From DASYYE01 sp035946955 (GTDB lineage: Bacteria; Actinomycetota; Actinomycetes; Streptosporangiales; Streptosporangiaceae), in assembly GCA_035946955.1 (NCBI GenBank), contig DASYYE010000332.1, forward strand, positions 1 to 37,052: a DNA stretch of 37,052 nucleotides, given 5' to 3'. Below, in pieces: positions 6,101 through 14,862 of this stretch (positions are counted from its first letter, which is position 1; every line of letters begins with the position of its first letter). Position numbers and translations under genes: made by a program. Below the pieces are notes generated by a model. It did not search any database. It was not told the origin of the DNA and saw nothing but the letters and a program-made list of their open reading frames with translations.

Positions 6101-9082
6101 CTATTTGGCGCCACTGCCTTCTTCGGTCCCTGCGGTCGCGGCCGCTTGCCCGCCGTCCCAGGCAACGAACCGCCGTGGCCACGACAGGATCCCCTCCAGC
6201 CAGGGCCGCACGCCCATGAGCCCAGCAGCCAGGGCAAACTGCCTGGCCGGGGGAAGTCCCACGCCGACGATGGCGAGGTCACGGCCGAACCCGCGCTGGT
6301 CCCCCGCTCCGAGCAGGGCGGTCCAGGCGGGAGGCTGGTTATGCGGGATACGCGTGGAGTACGGATGCCGGTGCAGCACCCGGAGCCGGTCCCCAACCCG
6401 CATGCCCGGCCAGTCCCGCAGGCCAGGCAGGTCGAAGTCCAGCGGCGGGGCGGGGCGGCCAACCTCAGGCGGACTCCCGTCCCGCGGGCACACTTTGTCC
6501 AGTTCATGCAGCCAGCGCAACTGGGGCACCACCCAGTCAGGACCAGCCTGGCCACCCGGCCCGGCGTCCCCGCCGAGCAGTGCCAGGGCCGCGGCGGCAA
6601 TGCTGTGCGTCAGGAGCGCGGGCGGGTAGCTGGGGCGCAGGGCTGCGGCGCGCTCCCCCACAGCCTGCCCGGCCACGGTGGCCAGCAGGCACTCACGGGT
6701 ACGCGGCCCCAGCCCATGCCAATGCCGGACGAGTTGGCCAGGCACGCCCGGGTGCCCCCGGTTCGTCAGGAAAGCCAGCACGAGGGTTTCCAGCCAGACC
6801 CGCAGCCATGCCTCGCCGTGCCCGGGCGAGGTCGCGAGCAGGTCGGCCTGGCGCATCTCGCGCTGGGTGCAGGGGCACTCCTGTGCGCAGCGGGGCCCGC
6901 ATGCGGCGCTGCGCCGGCCCAGCAGTGGCGGCGGCGGTCCGGGGAGCGTGCGCTCACGCGCGGCGCCCAGTGGGACCCTGACCCGCAGCGGGCGGTCCAT
7001 GCCATCGGCGAACACGGCCGCCACTCCCGGTTCCAGTGCGACCACCTGCTTTGACTGGTCGTCGCCAAGGTTCATGGCAGCGCCCACGAGTTCCCGGTCA
7101 TCGCGCGCGGGCAGCCGGTGGACGACCTTGAGTGCGGTGTTCTTCACCACGTCGGGGACCAGCTTGGCCGGGATCTGCTCGGCAACCACCAGTCCTTCGC
7201 CATAGGCCCGGATCTCCGCCAGCATGCTGGCGAACAGTTCCACGGCATGCGCGCTCGCCGTGGCCTCCCGCCGTGCCCGCAGCAGGCGGTGTGCCTCCTC
7301 GATGACGATGACATGGCGCAGCCCGCCCGCGGGTTCCGTGCGTGCCCGCAGCCGCAGGTGCTCCACAACCCTGATGACCAGGGTGCCCATGAGGAACGCC
7401 TTGTCTTCGTCATTGGCGATGTCCTCCATCGCGAGCACGACGTTGCGCTGGAGCAGCCCGGCGATGTCGGCGGGGTGCCCGCCTTCGAAGAACCGCCCGG
7501 CCGAGCCGACCCGCAGCGACCGCAGCCGCACATCGACGAACCCGCGCACATCGGCCTGGAGTTCCCGGCCGTAGCCGACGTCGGTGACCACGGCCGTTGC
7601 TGTTTCCTGCAACTGGGCGAGGGTGGGAACCTCCGGTGCTGAGTGCGTCCCGGGCATGCCCCCGCCGGTGACGACATCCCAGCCGTTGGCCTCGTAGACC
7701 CGCTGCAGAGCTTGGGCCATGATCTGCGGGAACGGCTCGTCGGCGTCGAAGGCGGCCAGGAACAGCGCCCGGACCATGTCAATGTGTGCCTGCACGGGGT
7801 ACCCGGGCTCGGGCGCGAGCGGGTTGACCGACAGCGGGACGGCCGAGGGGTCAGCGGGGTTGACCACGGTGACCGGCTCTGTACCGCGGCCGGCGAGGCG
7901 GCCAGCCATCCCCGCGTACTCCGACTTCACCGGCTCGACCACCAGCCAGGGCAGCCCGGCGGCGGTGAGTTGTTCCAGCAGGTGCCGTACGGTCTGGGAC
8001 TTGCCCGACCCGGTGGCCCCGGTCACCAGCGCGTGCCTGTTGAGGGTGGCGAGCGGCACCCGGAACTCCCCGACCGGCCGGTCCTGTCCGTCGAGGATGT
8101 CGCCCAGGCTGATCTGTGCCGGGCCATCCTGCGGCCGCTGCGTACCGGGAGGGTTTTGTATCTGCGGGGCGGTCTCACTGGTCAGGTCGAAGTAGCCGGA
8201 GTCGATCACCCGCACCCCTGGCACCTCGCGGCGCGGCAGACCGGCGAGGGCGCTCAGCAGCCCGGCGCTCGCCCGGAACGGAACCTGCGCCTGGGCCCGC
8301 GGGTCCGCCGTCCTGGTTGCGAGCGCACCGGCCAGGGGGTGCGCGCCAGCGACGGCCGCGAGCCGGTAGGAGTGGTGACTGAGGTCGATCGAGCCCACCA
8401 GGACCGGCGCGAGCGCGGCGAGTTCCCCAGCCCCTTCCGCCCCCACGAGGACCCGGACCTCCCACAGCCCGGCTTCGCGGAATGTGTCCAGCTCGGCCAG
8501 GCGTTGTTCGGCCCGCTCCGCGCTGAAACGGGCCCGTTCGTCCTCACGCGTGCGCAACACACCGACCTGCGTGCGCAACTCCTCCAGTTCCGTGTCGAGG
8601 TCGTCGGTTGGTTCTGCGACTACCAGCCAGCCGAACGGCCGCCCCATGAGCATGGTGAGGGCAAGCTCGAACCTGGTGGGCAATGGCGGGCCGCCCTCGG
8701 GTGCGGACCGCCGGGCCGGGGCCGCGGGCGGTGCCTGGCGTCCCAGGCAGGGTGCCCACACCAGCCGTCCCAACATGTCGACCCAGTCGGCGGACGCGGG
8801 AACGGCGCGCGCCCCGGCAGGGAACAGTACGGTGCCAGATCCCGGTGACCGGCCGGCTCGTCCACGCAGAGCGGCATTGGTGACTAACTCCAGGGGTGAG
8901 CCCGGCCCGCGGCACAGCCATCCGGCCACGAACGGCCTGCGGCTGGCCAGCGCGGCCGACGCGGCAGGGAGGACGGCCAGGAAGTCCTGCTCGGCGCAAT
9001 CCTGCGGCGCGGCAGCCGGAATGGACAGAACCCGCAGCCATGGCCCAGCGCGCACGTCGCCCATGACCGGAATCGCCACCAC
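6101..9082 (-). CDS. HerA/VirB4-like ATP-binding protein (DUF87 type), 993 residues
   Basis: Domain order visible: an N-terminal region (1-155) of no clear family, a charged coiled coil (about 160-205), a linker, then a RecA-fold ATPase with Walker A GATGSGKSQT at 355-364, Walker B VIVIEEAHRLL at 591-601 and the LVVAEQIPAKL sensor/arginine region near 631-641, as in HerA, VirB4 and related hexameric pumps. After the ATPase comes a cysteine cluster CGPRCAQECPC (728-738) and a 250-residue C-terminal domain of unknown type. HerA-family enzymes translocate DNA or protein using ATP; no nuclease or membrane helix is evident here, so the job is unknown. The start is uncertain (GTG 9082 or ATG 9064). 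It is followed by murT after 27 bases, an unusual partner. Confidence 0.75.
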   Translation of the reverse strand: MVAIPVMGDVRAGPWLRVLSIPAAAPQDCAEQDFLAVLPAASAALASRRPFVAGWLCRGPGSPLELVTNAALRGRAGRSPGSGTVLFPAGARAVPASADWVDMLGRLVWAPCLGRQAPPAAPARRSAPEGGPPLPTRFELALTMLMGRPFGWLVVAEPTDDLDTELEELRTQVGVLRTREDERARFSAERAEQRLAELDTFREAGLWEVRVLVGAEGAGELAALAPVLVGSIDLSHHSYRLAAVAGAHPLAGALATRTADPRAQAQVPFRASAGLLSALAGLPRREVPGVRVIDSGYFDLTSETAPQIQNPPGTQRPQDGPAQISLGDILDGQDRPVGEFRVPLATLNRHALVTGATGSGKSQTVRHLLEQLTAAGLPWLVVEPVKSEYAGMAGRLAGRGTEPVTVVNPADPSAVPLSVNPLAPEPGYPVQAHIDMVRALFLAAFDADEPFPQIMAQALQRVYEANGWDVVTGGGMPGTHSAPEVPTLAQLQETATAVVTDVGYGRELQADVRGFVDVRLRSLRVGSAGRFFEGGHPADIAGLLQRNVVLAMEDIANDEDKAFLMGTLVIRVVEHLRLRARTEPAGGLRHVIVIEEAHRLLRARREATASAHAVELFASMLAEIRAYGEGLVVAEQIPAKLVPDVVKNTALKVVHRLPARDDRELVGAAMNLGDDQSKQVVALEPGVAAVFADGMDRPLRVRVPLGAARERTLPGPPPPLLGRRSAACGPRCAQECPCTQREMRQADLLATSPGHGEAWLRVWLETLVLAFLTNRGHPGVPGQLVRHWHGLGPRTRECLLATVAGQAVGERAAALRPSYPPALLTHSIAAAALALLGGDAGPGGQAGPDWVVPQLRWLHELDKVCPRDGSPPEVGRPAPPLDFDLPGLRDWPGMRVGDRLRVLHRHPYSTRIPHNQPPAWTALLGAGDQRGFGRDLAIVGVGLPPARQFALAAGLMGVRPWLEGILSWPRRFVAWDGGQAAATAGTEEGSGAK

Positions 9083-9142
9083 ATCGAGTGCATACCAGTC
9101 CCACCCAGCACTCCGCCACCCAACCGCGCCGGGTCAGCTCAA

Positions 9143-9154
9143 TACAGCGCACTG
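9143..9154 (+). promoter_or_regulatory. promoter-like copy of the DUF2332 gene start
   Basis: TACAGC followed six bases later by GTGGAC closely copies the TACAGT/GTGGAC context at 9875-9891, and similarity continues through a GGGATG and GGGCCTC segment. It also contains ACAGCGCACTGT, one mismatch from a perfect 12-bp palindrome. It lies in the 292-bp space between the HerA-like gene and the coiled-coil gene. It could be a promoter for the latter (about 220 bases upstream) or a relic of a duplicated gene start. Confidence 0.4.
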
Positions 9155-9374
9155 TGGACGCCGACGGGATGCGGGCCTCAAGCCCGCGGGCGGGCACAGT
9201 GATGCGGCCGGTTTCGCGCCGGCGGCCGTAGGGAACAACGCGGACTGGCGGATGCACCGGGGCAGGTGCGTATGCCTGGGGAACCGGGGGCGTGTTGTCC
9301 CCAGATGTCGTCGGATGAGCGCCTGCGTGAGCACGCGCCACCCTCGGCATCACATCATCGACGGGGGAGTTCAG

Positions 9375-9821
9375 ATGACCATGAGTGCCAGTGCCAGTGC
9401 CAGTGCCAGCGTCCAGTTCGACCAGGTGACCGAGGCGGTGCGGCAGGCTGAGGCCGAGATCAAGGCTTCGGCGTCCAAGGACCGCGACGAGCTGCAGGTG
9501 CAGGTGGACCAGGCACGCAGTGGCGCCGAGCAGTGCGCCGGCCAGATCCAGGCCAAGGCGACCAAGGCACGCGGGGACACCGCGGCGGGCTGGCAGTCGA
9601 TGAAGGAGAACTGGCAGGCGCACGTCAGCGACCTGCACAGCAAGGCCGCTGGCAAGAAGGCCAAACTGGACCAGAAGAAGATGGCGGTGAGGTGCGAAGT
9701 GGCGGAAGACTACGCCCAGGACGCGGTCAGCTTCGCCATCGCGGCCGTGCAGGAAGCCGAATACGCCGTCTTGGACGCTGCCCTCGCGCGTGCCGACGCC
9801 CAGGCCGCTGGCACCGGCTGA
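9375..9821 (+). CDS. alanine-rich coiled-coil protein of unknown function
   Basis: A 148-residue protein starting at the ATG at 9375, with GGGGGAG eight bases upstream. After a short Ser-Ala dipeptide repeat (residues 4-11, encoded by a 6-bp AGTGCC tandem repeat), it is almost entirely helical, with heptad-like Ala, Gln, Lys and Glu: QVTEAVRQAEAEIKAS, then QVQVDQARSGAEQC. The end, SFAIAAVQEAEYAVLDAALARADAQ, resembles the C-terminus of small coiled-coil proteins seen in many actinobacteria. No enzyme motif, signal peptide or membrane helix is present, so a cytosolic structural or stress-related role is only a guess. It stands alone, between the divergent HerA-like gene and the DUF2332 gene. 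Confidence 0.8.
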   Translation: MTMSASASASASVQFDQVTEAVRQAEAEIKASASKDRDELQVQVDQARSGAEQCAGQIQAKATKARGDTAAGWQSMKENWQAHVSDLHSKAAGKKAKLDQKKMAVRCEVAEDYAQDAVSFAIAAVQEAEYAVLDAALARADAQAAGTG

Positions 9822-9874
9822 TCCGCCGCTCGGGGTGGCACGGTGACCCGGGCTTAGCTGACATCCGGCCCGCT

Positions 9875-9887
9875 TACAGTGCACTGT
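9875..9887 (+). promoter_or_regulatory. probable leaderless promoter and palindrome at the DUF2332 start
   Basis: A TACAGT -10 hexamer at 9875-9880 ends five bases before the GTG at 9886, with no Shine-Dalgarno, as expected for a leaderless transcript. The same bases form the perfect 12-bp palindrome ACAGTGCACTGT (9876-9887), which could be a repressor site blocking start-site access. Confidence 0.45.
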
Positions 9888-10899
9888 GGACGCTGGCGGG
9901 ATGACGGGCCTCGAGCCGGGTGTGGGGATAGCCGAGAACTACCGCCGTTTCGCCCGCGTGGAGGCAGCTGGGCGGTCACCCGCCTATGAGCGCCTCGCGC
10001 TCGCGGTCGCGGACGACCCGGTGGTCCTTGGTTTCCTGCTCACCCTCCCGGCGCTCAAGCGCCAGCCCAACCTGCTGTTCGCAGCCGCGTCCTTCCTGCT
10101 CGGCACCGCGCCCGGCACCGGGACGCTGCGGCGGCTGGTCACCGAGTCGCCCGCGCAGCTCACATCGGTGATGTTGGCGCGCAGGACGCAGACGAACGAG
10201 GCAGCCCGGTGTGCGACGCTCCTGCCTGCCCTGGCTGGCCTGCCGGAGCCGCTCGCACTGCTGGAGGTGGGTGCCGCGGCCGGCCTGACCTTGCAGGTGG
10301 ACCGGTACTCCTATGACTACGGCGGGCACCGTGTCGCTGGGACCGACCCGCAGGCGCCGACACTGTGGTGTGACCCACGGGGCTCCGTCCCCCTGCCGGC
10401 ACGCGTGCCGGAGGTCTGCTGGCGGGCGGGGCTGGACCTCAACCCGCTGGATGCTGGTGCTGACGACGATGTGCGGTGGCTGACCTGCCTGTTGTGGCCC
10501 GGCGAGTCCGGCCGGGCGGAACGCCTGTCAGCGGCCCTGGCCACCGCACGTCGGCACCGGGTCCCGGTGTACCAGGGTGACCTCCTCGACGACCTGGAAC
10601 GTGTCGCGACGCAGGCCCCTGCGGCGGCCACTCTGGTGGTGTACCACTCGGCCGTGCTGGGTTACGTAGCGGAGGCCCGGCGCCGGGCGTTTGGGGCCGC
10701 GGTGCGTGCGCTCGGTGCGGTCTGGCTGTCGAACGAGGGCCCTGAGGTGGTCGCAGGCGTGACGCCACCGGCGGTCAGTGAGGCACCGGGCGGAGACGGC
10801 GAAGCTGGCAGGCAGGGTGGCTTCCTGCTGGTGCGGGACGGCACCCACCCGCTGGCGCGCACGAACCCGCATGGCATGTGGCTCGAGTGGCTGGCCTGA
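9886..10899 (+). CDS. DUF2332 family protein
   Basis: A 337-residue protein matching the actinobacterial DUF2332 family: an N-terminal helix IAENYRRFARVEAAGRSPAYERLA, the LLTLPALKRQPNLLFAAASFLLG segment, then LLEVGAAAGLTLQVDRYSYDYG, which looks like the glycine-rich first loop of a Rossmann/methyltransferase-like fold, and late VVYHSAVLGYV and WLSNEGPE strands. The function of the family is not established; the fold suggests nucleotide or SAM binding. The GTG at 9886 is chosen because it lies just downstream of a -10 hexamer (leaderless); an ATG at 9901 is also in frame. The APH-like kinase gene starts 14 bases after its stop, so the two are probably translated from one message. Confidence 0.85.
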   Translation: MDAGGMTGLEPGVGIAENYRRFARVEAAGRSPAYERLALAVADDPVVLGFLLTLPALKRQPNLLFAAASFLLGTAPGTGTLRRLVTESPAQLTSVMLARRTQTNEAARCATLLPALAGLPEPLALLEVGAAAGLTLQVDRYSYDYGGHRVAGTDPQAPTLWCDPRGSVPLPARVPEVCWRAGLDLNPLDAGADDDVRWLTCLLWPGESGRAERLSAALATARRHRVPVYQGDLLDDLERVATQAPAAATLVVYHSAVLGYVAEARRRAFGAAVRALGAVWLSNEGPEVVAGVTPPAVSEAPGGDGEAGRQGGFLLVRDGTHPLARTNPHGMWLEWLA

Positions 10900-10913
10900 G
10901 CGGAGGCCAGCGA

Positions 10914-11933
10914 ATGGCCCTTGACGCGGATGCCCCCAGCCCGGCCTCGGCCCTGGCGGCGTTCGGGCTCGGCGGCGCACCCGTCCGCATGACCGAGGTG
11001 GGCGGAGCGTGGTCGAACCGCGTCTGGCAACTGGACACGAGTGAGGGCAGTTTCGCCGTCAAGGAGATGCGCAACCCCTGGAAGGACCCGCACTGGGCGG
11101 GGTGGCTGGCGGAGGCCTGGTCCTTTGAGCAGCGGGCACAGTCAGCCGGGGTGTCCATGCCGGCCCCGGTCCCGAACCCGGCCGACGGCGGCTGCCTCGC
11201 CTGGGTCCAGAGGTGCGGCAGCACTTCGCGTGCCCCTGTCCGCCTGCACCGGTGGGCTGCTGGCCGGCCCCTTGGCACGGGGCCTGTTGACGAGGCGGTC
11301 GCAACCTGGGCAGGCAAGACCCTCGCGACCTTGCATGGGCTGCGGGTCCGGCCACAAGACCGGGACCTGTTCCCCGTCCCTGACACCGCGACCGCCGGGA
11401 AGTGGCCAGAACTGACCGGCGCCGCGCAGCGGGCTGGCGCGCCGTGGGCCCAGCTCATGACCGACGCGGCCGCCTCGGTGACGGTCATCGCCGAACTGGC
11501 CCGCTCAGCCGGGCACCAGCCAGGCGAGGAGGTCATGACGCACGGCGACATCGACCAGAAGAACATTGTCACCACCAGCGACGGACCGGTCCTGTGCGAC
11601 TGGGACGTGGCCGCCCCGCTCGTCCCCCGCTGGGAGCTCGCCGATGTCGCCCTGTCCCTGGCCTGCTGGGAGGCGCTGCCCATAGCCCGTGAGGTCGTCC
11701 GCGCCTACCGCCGGTCCGGCGGTGACGACACTGCGGTCCAGCCCAGCGACCTGGGCCTGCCGATGATGACCGGCCTGGACTGGGCGGCCTTCAATGTGGA
11801 GCGCGCCCTCGGCCTGCGTCCCGCTACCCCGGCGGAGGCAGCCATGGCAGGTGGGCTGCTCCCCGGGCTGCTGGCCGAGATCCCGGTGCAGGCCGAGATG
11901 GCCTGCCGCATCGCTGCTGTGCTCCAGTTGTGA
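10914..11933 (+). CDS. aminoglycoside phosphotransferase-like (APH) kinase
   Basis: A 339-residue protein with the protein-kinase-like APH fold. Visible motifs are the N-lobe lysine in SFAVKEM (K50), the catalytic loop MTHGDIDQKNIV with the D in HGD and the metal-binding N (210-217), and LCDWDVAAP, where the DWD motif coordinates magnesium (229-231). Members phosphorylate small molecules such as aminoglycosides, choline or sugars; the real substrate here cannot be told and resistance should not be assumed. GGAGG is eight bases upstream of the ATG at 10914; an upstream in-frame GTG at 10878 inside the DUF2332 gene is less likely. It is probably in an operon with DUF2332. Confidence 0.85.
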   Translation: MALDADAPSPASALAAFGLGGAPVRMTEVGGAWSNRVWQLDTSEGSFAVKEMRNPWKDPHWAGWLAEAWSFEQRAQSAGVSMPAPVPNPADGGCLAWVQRCGSTSRAPVRLHRWAAGRPLGTGPVDEAVATWAGKTLATLHGLRVRPQDRDLFPVPDTATAGKWPELTGAAQRAGAPWAQLMTDAAASVTVIAELARSAGHQPGEEVMTHGDIDQKNIVTTSDGPVLCDWDVAAPLVPRWELADVALSLACWEALPIAREVVRAYRRSGGDDTAVQPSDLGLPMMTGLDWAAFNVERALGLRPATPAEAAMAGGLLPGLLAEIPVQAEMACRIAAVLQL

Positions 11934-12008
11934 TGGCCAGTTCCGGGCCCTGTCCTAGGGTGCGGTGCGGTGTTACGTTCCGGTTCAGCCGGGAGAAAGG
12001 GGACCACG

Positions 12009-13301
12009 ATGACCTTGCGAGGGCTGGCAGAGCGGCGGTGGTGGCTGGGCGGGGCGGTTGCTCTGGCGGCGCTGGCGGCGGTGGGACCCGGGTTGCCTGG
12101 CACGGCGACCGCCCAGAGCGGGATGGACTGGCCGCAGTTCCGGTTCAATGCCGCCCGGACCGGGGTCACCCCGGAGTCTCTGCTCGGCACCACTAACGTC
12201 TCTCAGCTCACCACGAGGTGGACCGCAGCGTTCGGCGCGGTGAGCGAGACCTCACCTGCGGTCGCCACCGACAGCAGCGGCACCGGCCTGGTCTACGCGG
12301 GCACTCTCGCTGGTTCCTTCTCCGCCTTCAACGCGGGCACCGGCGCACCGGTCTGGACAGACAGCCTTGGGACCAGGGGCCCTGCAGGCTCACCAGCGGT
12401 CTCCCGCAACAGGGTGTACGTGGCCAGCTCAGCTGGTGTGCTGTACGTGCTCAACGCCACCACCGGCGCCCACGTGTGCTCGGTCAACCTGCGGTCCGTC
12501 ATCGACGTCTCGCCGGATGTGGTCAGTGCCCCCGACGGCTCGGGCCCTCTGGTCCTGCTGGGCGGCCTGTCGCACAAGGAGTGGGCGGTCTTCGGCGCCG
12601 GCAACAAGCATGGCGAGTGCAAGATCGACTGGACATTCGACAGCGTGGACGGCTTCCCCGGCACCTGGTCGTCTCCGGCATTCGGCACCGACGCCCTGGG
12701 CAGGCCGGTGGTGGTGTTCGGCAGCAAGGACACCGACGACTCGGTATACAGCGTCGATGTCACCACGGGGGCGCTGGTATGGAAGTACCAGACTGCCACC
12801 GTGAAGGAGCAGGATGTGGGAGGCGGCCCGGTCATCTCCGCGCCTGGGACCAATGGCCTGGCCGACGGTGCGGTCTACATCGAGGGCAAGGACGGGGTGG
12901 TGTACGCCCTGGACCTGACCACCGGCACCAAGTTGTGGAGCTTCACCGTGGGCGCGCCGGGCCTGTCCGCCTCCTCCGGTGCGCTGGCCGGCAATGCGCT
13001 AGTGATCGGCTCGGACAATGGTGTGTACGCGCTCAACGCCACGACCGGGGCTATGCTCTGGCACGTCCTCAAGGGCACCATGGTCGCCTCGCCAGCAGTC
13101 TGCGGCCCGGTCGGCCAGCAGGTGGCGTTCATCGGCGGGGCAAAGGGCAACCTGTACGCGCTGTCGCTGGCCACAGGGGCGACGCTGTGGAAGTCACCAA
13201 CCGCTCTCGGGTACTTCGCATCACCCGCCGTCTCACAGGGCCAGGTGTTCGCGGTCGACCGGAGCAGCGTGCTCACTGCTTACTCTCTGCCAGGAACCTG
13301 A
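12009..13301 (+). CDS. secreted PQQ-like (BamB-type) beta-propeller protein
   Basis: A 430-residue protein starting at the ATG after AAAGGGGA. Residues 1-36 form a Sec-type signal peptide: a basic RGLAERR start, a hydrophobic Ala/Val/Leu core, and an ATA-QS-like cleavage region. The rest is a run of repeated blades, recognisable by VYVASSAGVLYVLNATTGA, VYALDLTTGTKLWSF and LYALSLATGATLWKS, the A-x-D/N-x2-TG-x3-W pattern of PQQ-binding-like propellers. No dehydrogenase active site is visible, so it is more likely a binding or scaffold protein outside the membrane than an enzyme. It follows the kinase gene by 75 bases and likely has its own promoter. Confidence 0.87.
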   Translation: MTLRGLAERRWWLGGAVALAALAAVGPGLPGTATAQSGMDWPQFRFNAARTGVTPESLLGTTNVSQLTTRWTAAFGAVSETSPAVATDSSGTGLVYAGTLAGSFSAFNAGTGAPVWTDSLGTRGPAGSPAVSRNRVYVASSAGVLYVLNATTGAHVCSVNLRSVIDVSPDVVSAPDGSGPLVLLGGLSHKEWAVFGAGNKHGECKIDWTFDSVDGFPGTWSSPAFGTDALGRPVVVFGSKDTDDSVYSVDVTTGALVWKYQTATVKEQDVGGGPVISAPGTNGLADGAVYIEGKDGVVYALDLTTGTKLWSFTVGAPGLSASSGALAGNALVIGSDNGVYALNATTGAMLWHVLKGTMVASPAVCGPVGQQVAFIGGAKGNLYALSLATGATLWKSPTALGYFASPAVSQGQVFAVDRSSVLTAYSLPGT

Positions 13302-13319
13302 CCACCACAGGAGGGCGTC

Positions 13320-13347
13320 TTCTTCACTGGGCCTTCTTCACTGGGCC
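13320..13347 (+). repeat. 14-bp perfect tandem duplication
   Basis: TTCTTCACTGGGCC is present twice in direct succession just after the propeller gene. The second copy includes the stop codon region of the small minus-strand frame that ends at 13338. Confidence 0.85.
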
Positions 13348-13541
13348 GGGTCTGCCAGGGTGACCAGGTCGGTCCCGGCCTTGACCGCGTCGCGGAGCAG
13401 AGCGGCGACCTCCCCCGGGTCAGCGTTTATGGCGTCGAGCGCCTCGGCGGTCAGTGGGATCTCCTCGAGCCGGTACTCGCCGCGGTCTGGACCGCCGGGC
13501 TCCGCAAGGGTGCGGGGGTGACCAGCACCGCCCGGACACAC
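13338..13541 (-). CDS. small hypothetical protein or gene fragment
   Basis: A 67-residue frame from a GTG at 13541. The C-terminal two thirds (EYRLEEIPLTAEALDAINADPGE, then LLRDAVKAGTDLVTLADPAQ in shorter segments) have normal protein composition with predicted helices, while the first 20 residues are Pro/Gly-rich and look non-coding. No good Shine-Dalgarno precedes the GTG. It may be the surviving 3' end of a larger gene whose 5' part has decayed, or a short unknown protein. No family is recognised. It lies convergent to the propeller gene. Confidence 0.35.
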   Translation of the reverse strand: MCPGGAGHPRTLAEPGGPDRGEYRLEEIPLTAEALDAINADPGEVAALLRDAVKAGTDLVTLADPAQ

Positions 13542-13600
13542 TCGATCACCGCGCCTCCCGCGCGTCTCGCGCCGCTCACCACGTACGCGAATCCCGTCAG

Positions 13601-13626
13601 GGGCCCGGGCGCCTGGACCCGGGCCC
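13601..13626. terminator. strong GC hairpin downstream of the YVTN propeller gene
   Basis: GGGCCCGGG and CCCGGGCCC pair perfectly (9 bp) around an 8-base loop, about 60 bases beyond the stop of the minus-strand propeller gene. There is no clear T-run, so it may act as a terminator or mRNA stabiliser without intrinsic-type release. Confidence 0.5.
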
Positions 13627-13683
13627 CCACAGGATGCCAGATGTGTCCATCAGGGCCGGCGCCAGCACACGCCGCCCTGGCCG

Positions 13684-14844
13684 TCAGGGCGTGAGCGCGA
13701 TGGCGACCGGGCTGAGCCCCACTTTGATTGCCTTGCCGACGGTGTTGGTCGCGGTGCGGAACGGGGTCACCGTGTCTGCAGGGTTCATGCCGGTGCCGTC
13801 ATCGGTCACGTAGCCCGCGGCACCGTCCGCGGTTAGCGCGATGGCCCAGGGCCCCGACCCGGCCGGGAACGCCTGACCCGCGCTGTTGGTTGCGGTGCGG
13901 ATCGGCGTCACGCCCTGGCCGGTGGTGACATATACGGTCTTCCCGGTTGGGATGACGGCGAAATGTGTCGGGAAGCCGGCCACCTTGATGGGCGTGCCCG
14001 CCTTGCCGGTGGCGATGTTGATCGGCCACACGGACCCTTGCGAGATGGGGATGTGGACGTGGAAGCAGGCTACGTACGCGGTCGTGCCGTTCGGCGTGAT
14101 GATGATCGCGCTGGGAGCGGTTCCCACCACGATCGGCTTCTCCGCCGTGTTGGTGGTGGTGTTGATCGGCCGTACCGTGTCGGCGTTCAGATCCCCGATA
14201 CCGATCGTGACGTACGCGGCCTTCCCGTCCGGCGTGACCACGATGTCCCCAGTGGTCTTCCCGACCTTGATCGCCGTACCCGCCTTGTTGGTGACCGTGC
14301 TGATCGGCGTCACCGTGCCGTTGCTGCTCGCCACGTAGACGGTCTTCCCGTTCGGGGTGATCGCGAGGTCACCTGCACCCGGGACGTTGATTGCCTTGCC
14401 AGCCCTGTTCGTGGCGGTGCTGATCGGGGTCACCGTGCCATTGCCGCCGCCGCTCACATACGCGGTCTTGCCGTCCGGCGTGATCGCAATGCTTGCGGGG
14501 AAAGTCCCGACCTTGATGGGCTTGCCAGCCCTGTTCGTGGCGGTGCTGATCGGGGTCACCGTAGCCGAGCCCGAGTTGGTGACGTAGGCGGTCCTGCCGT
14601 TCGGGGTAATGGCTATGGCGTTCGGGTTGACCCCGACTCTGATCGGACTGCCAGCCTTGTTCGTGGCGGTGTTGATCGGGGTCACCGTGTTGGCATCGAG
14701 GCTGACCACGTAGGCGATCTGCGGCCCCGCCGACGGTGCCCGGACCACGCTGGCCACGGCTGGCCCGGCACCGGGCAGCCCCAGTACTGCCAGAGCCGCC
14801 ATGCCGGCCGTCGCACTGGCCCCCCAGAGGATATGCGTGTGCAT
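13684..14844 (-). CDS. secreted YVTN-type beta-propeller repeat protein
   Basis: A 386-residue protein from the ATG at 14844, which has AAAGGA eight bases upstream; an in-frame ATG at 14862 is the alternative. An N-terminal signal peptide (ASATAGMAALAVLGLPGAG core, then AVAS) is followed by eight repeats of about 40-46 residues with the pattern TVTPISTATNRAGKPIKVG, AIAITPDGKTAYV. This is the YVTN/NHL-like seven-or-eight-bladed surface propeller. The DNA repeats mirror the protein repeats and could recombine. Such proteins are exported and often bind surfaces or polymers; no enzyme residues stand out. Neighbouring genes do not reveal its partner, although another secreted propeller gene lies just downstream in the opposite orientation. 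Confidence 0.87.
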   Translation of the reverse strand: MHTHILWGASATAGMAALAVLGLPGAGPAVASVVRAPSAGPQIAYVVSLDANTVTPINTATNKAGSPIRVGVNPNAIAITPNGRTAYVTNSGSATVTPISTATNRAGKPIKVGTFPASIAITPDGKTAYVSGGGNGTVTPISTATNRAGKAINVPGAGDLAITPNGKTVYVASSNGTVTPISTVTNKAGTAIKVGKTTGDIVVTPDGKAAYVTIGIGDLNADTVRPINTTTNTAEKPIVVGTAPSAIIITPNGTTAYVACFHVHIPISQGSVWPINIATGKAGTPIKVAGFPTHFAVIPTGKTVYVTTGQGVTPIRTATNSAGQAFPAGSGPWAIALTADGAAGYVTDDGTGMNPADTVTPFRTATNTVGKAIKVGLSPVAIALTP

Positions 14845-14862
14845 CAAACCTGTCCTTTCCAT

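Noticed and set aside
10914..11933. Antibiotic resistance gene
   Set aside because: The APH fold is clear, but similarity at motif level does not show aminoglycoside activity; most such genes phosphorylate other small molecules.
13684..14844. CRISPR-like or satellite repeat array
   Set aside because: The repeated DNA is in frame, about 120-140 bp per unit and encodes propeller blades; it lacks uniform short repeats and spacers.
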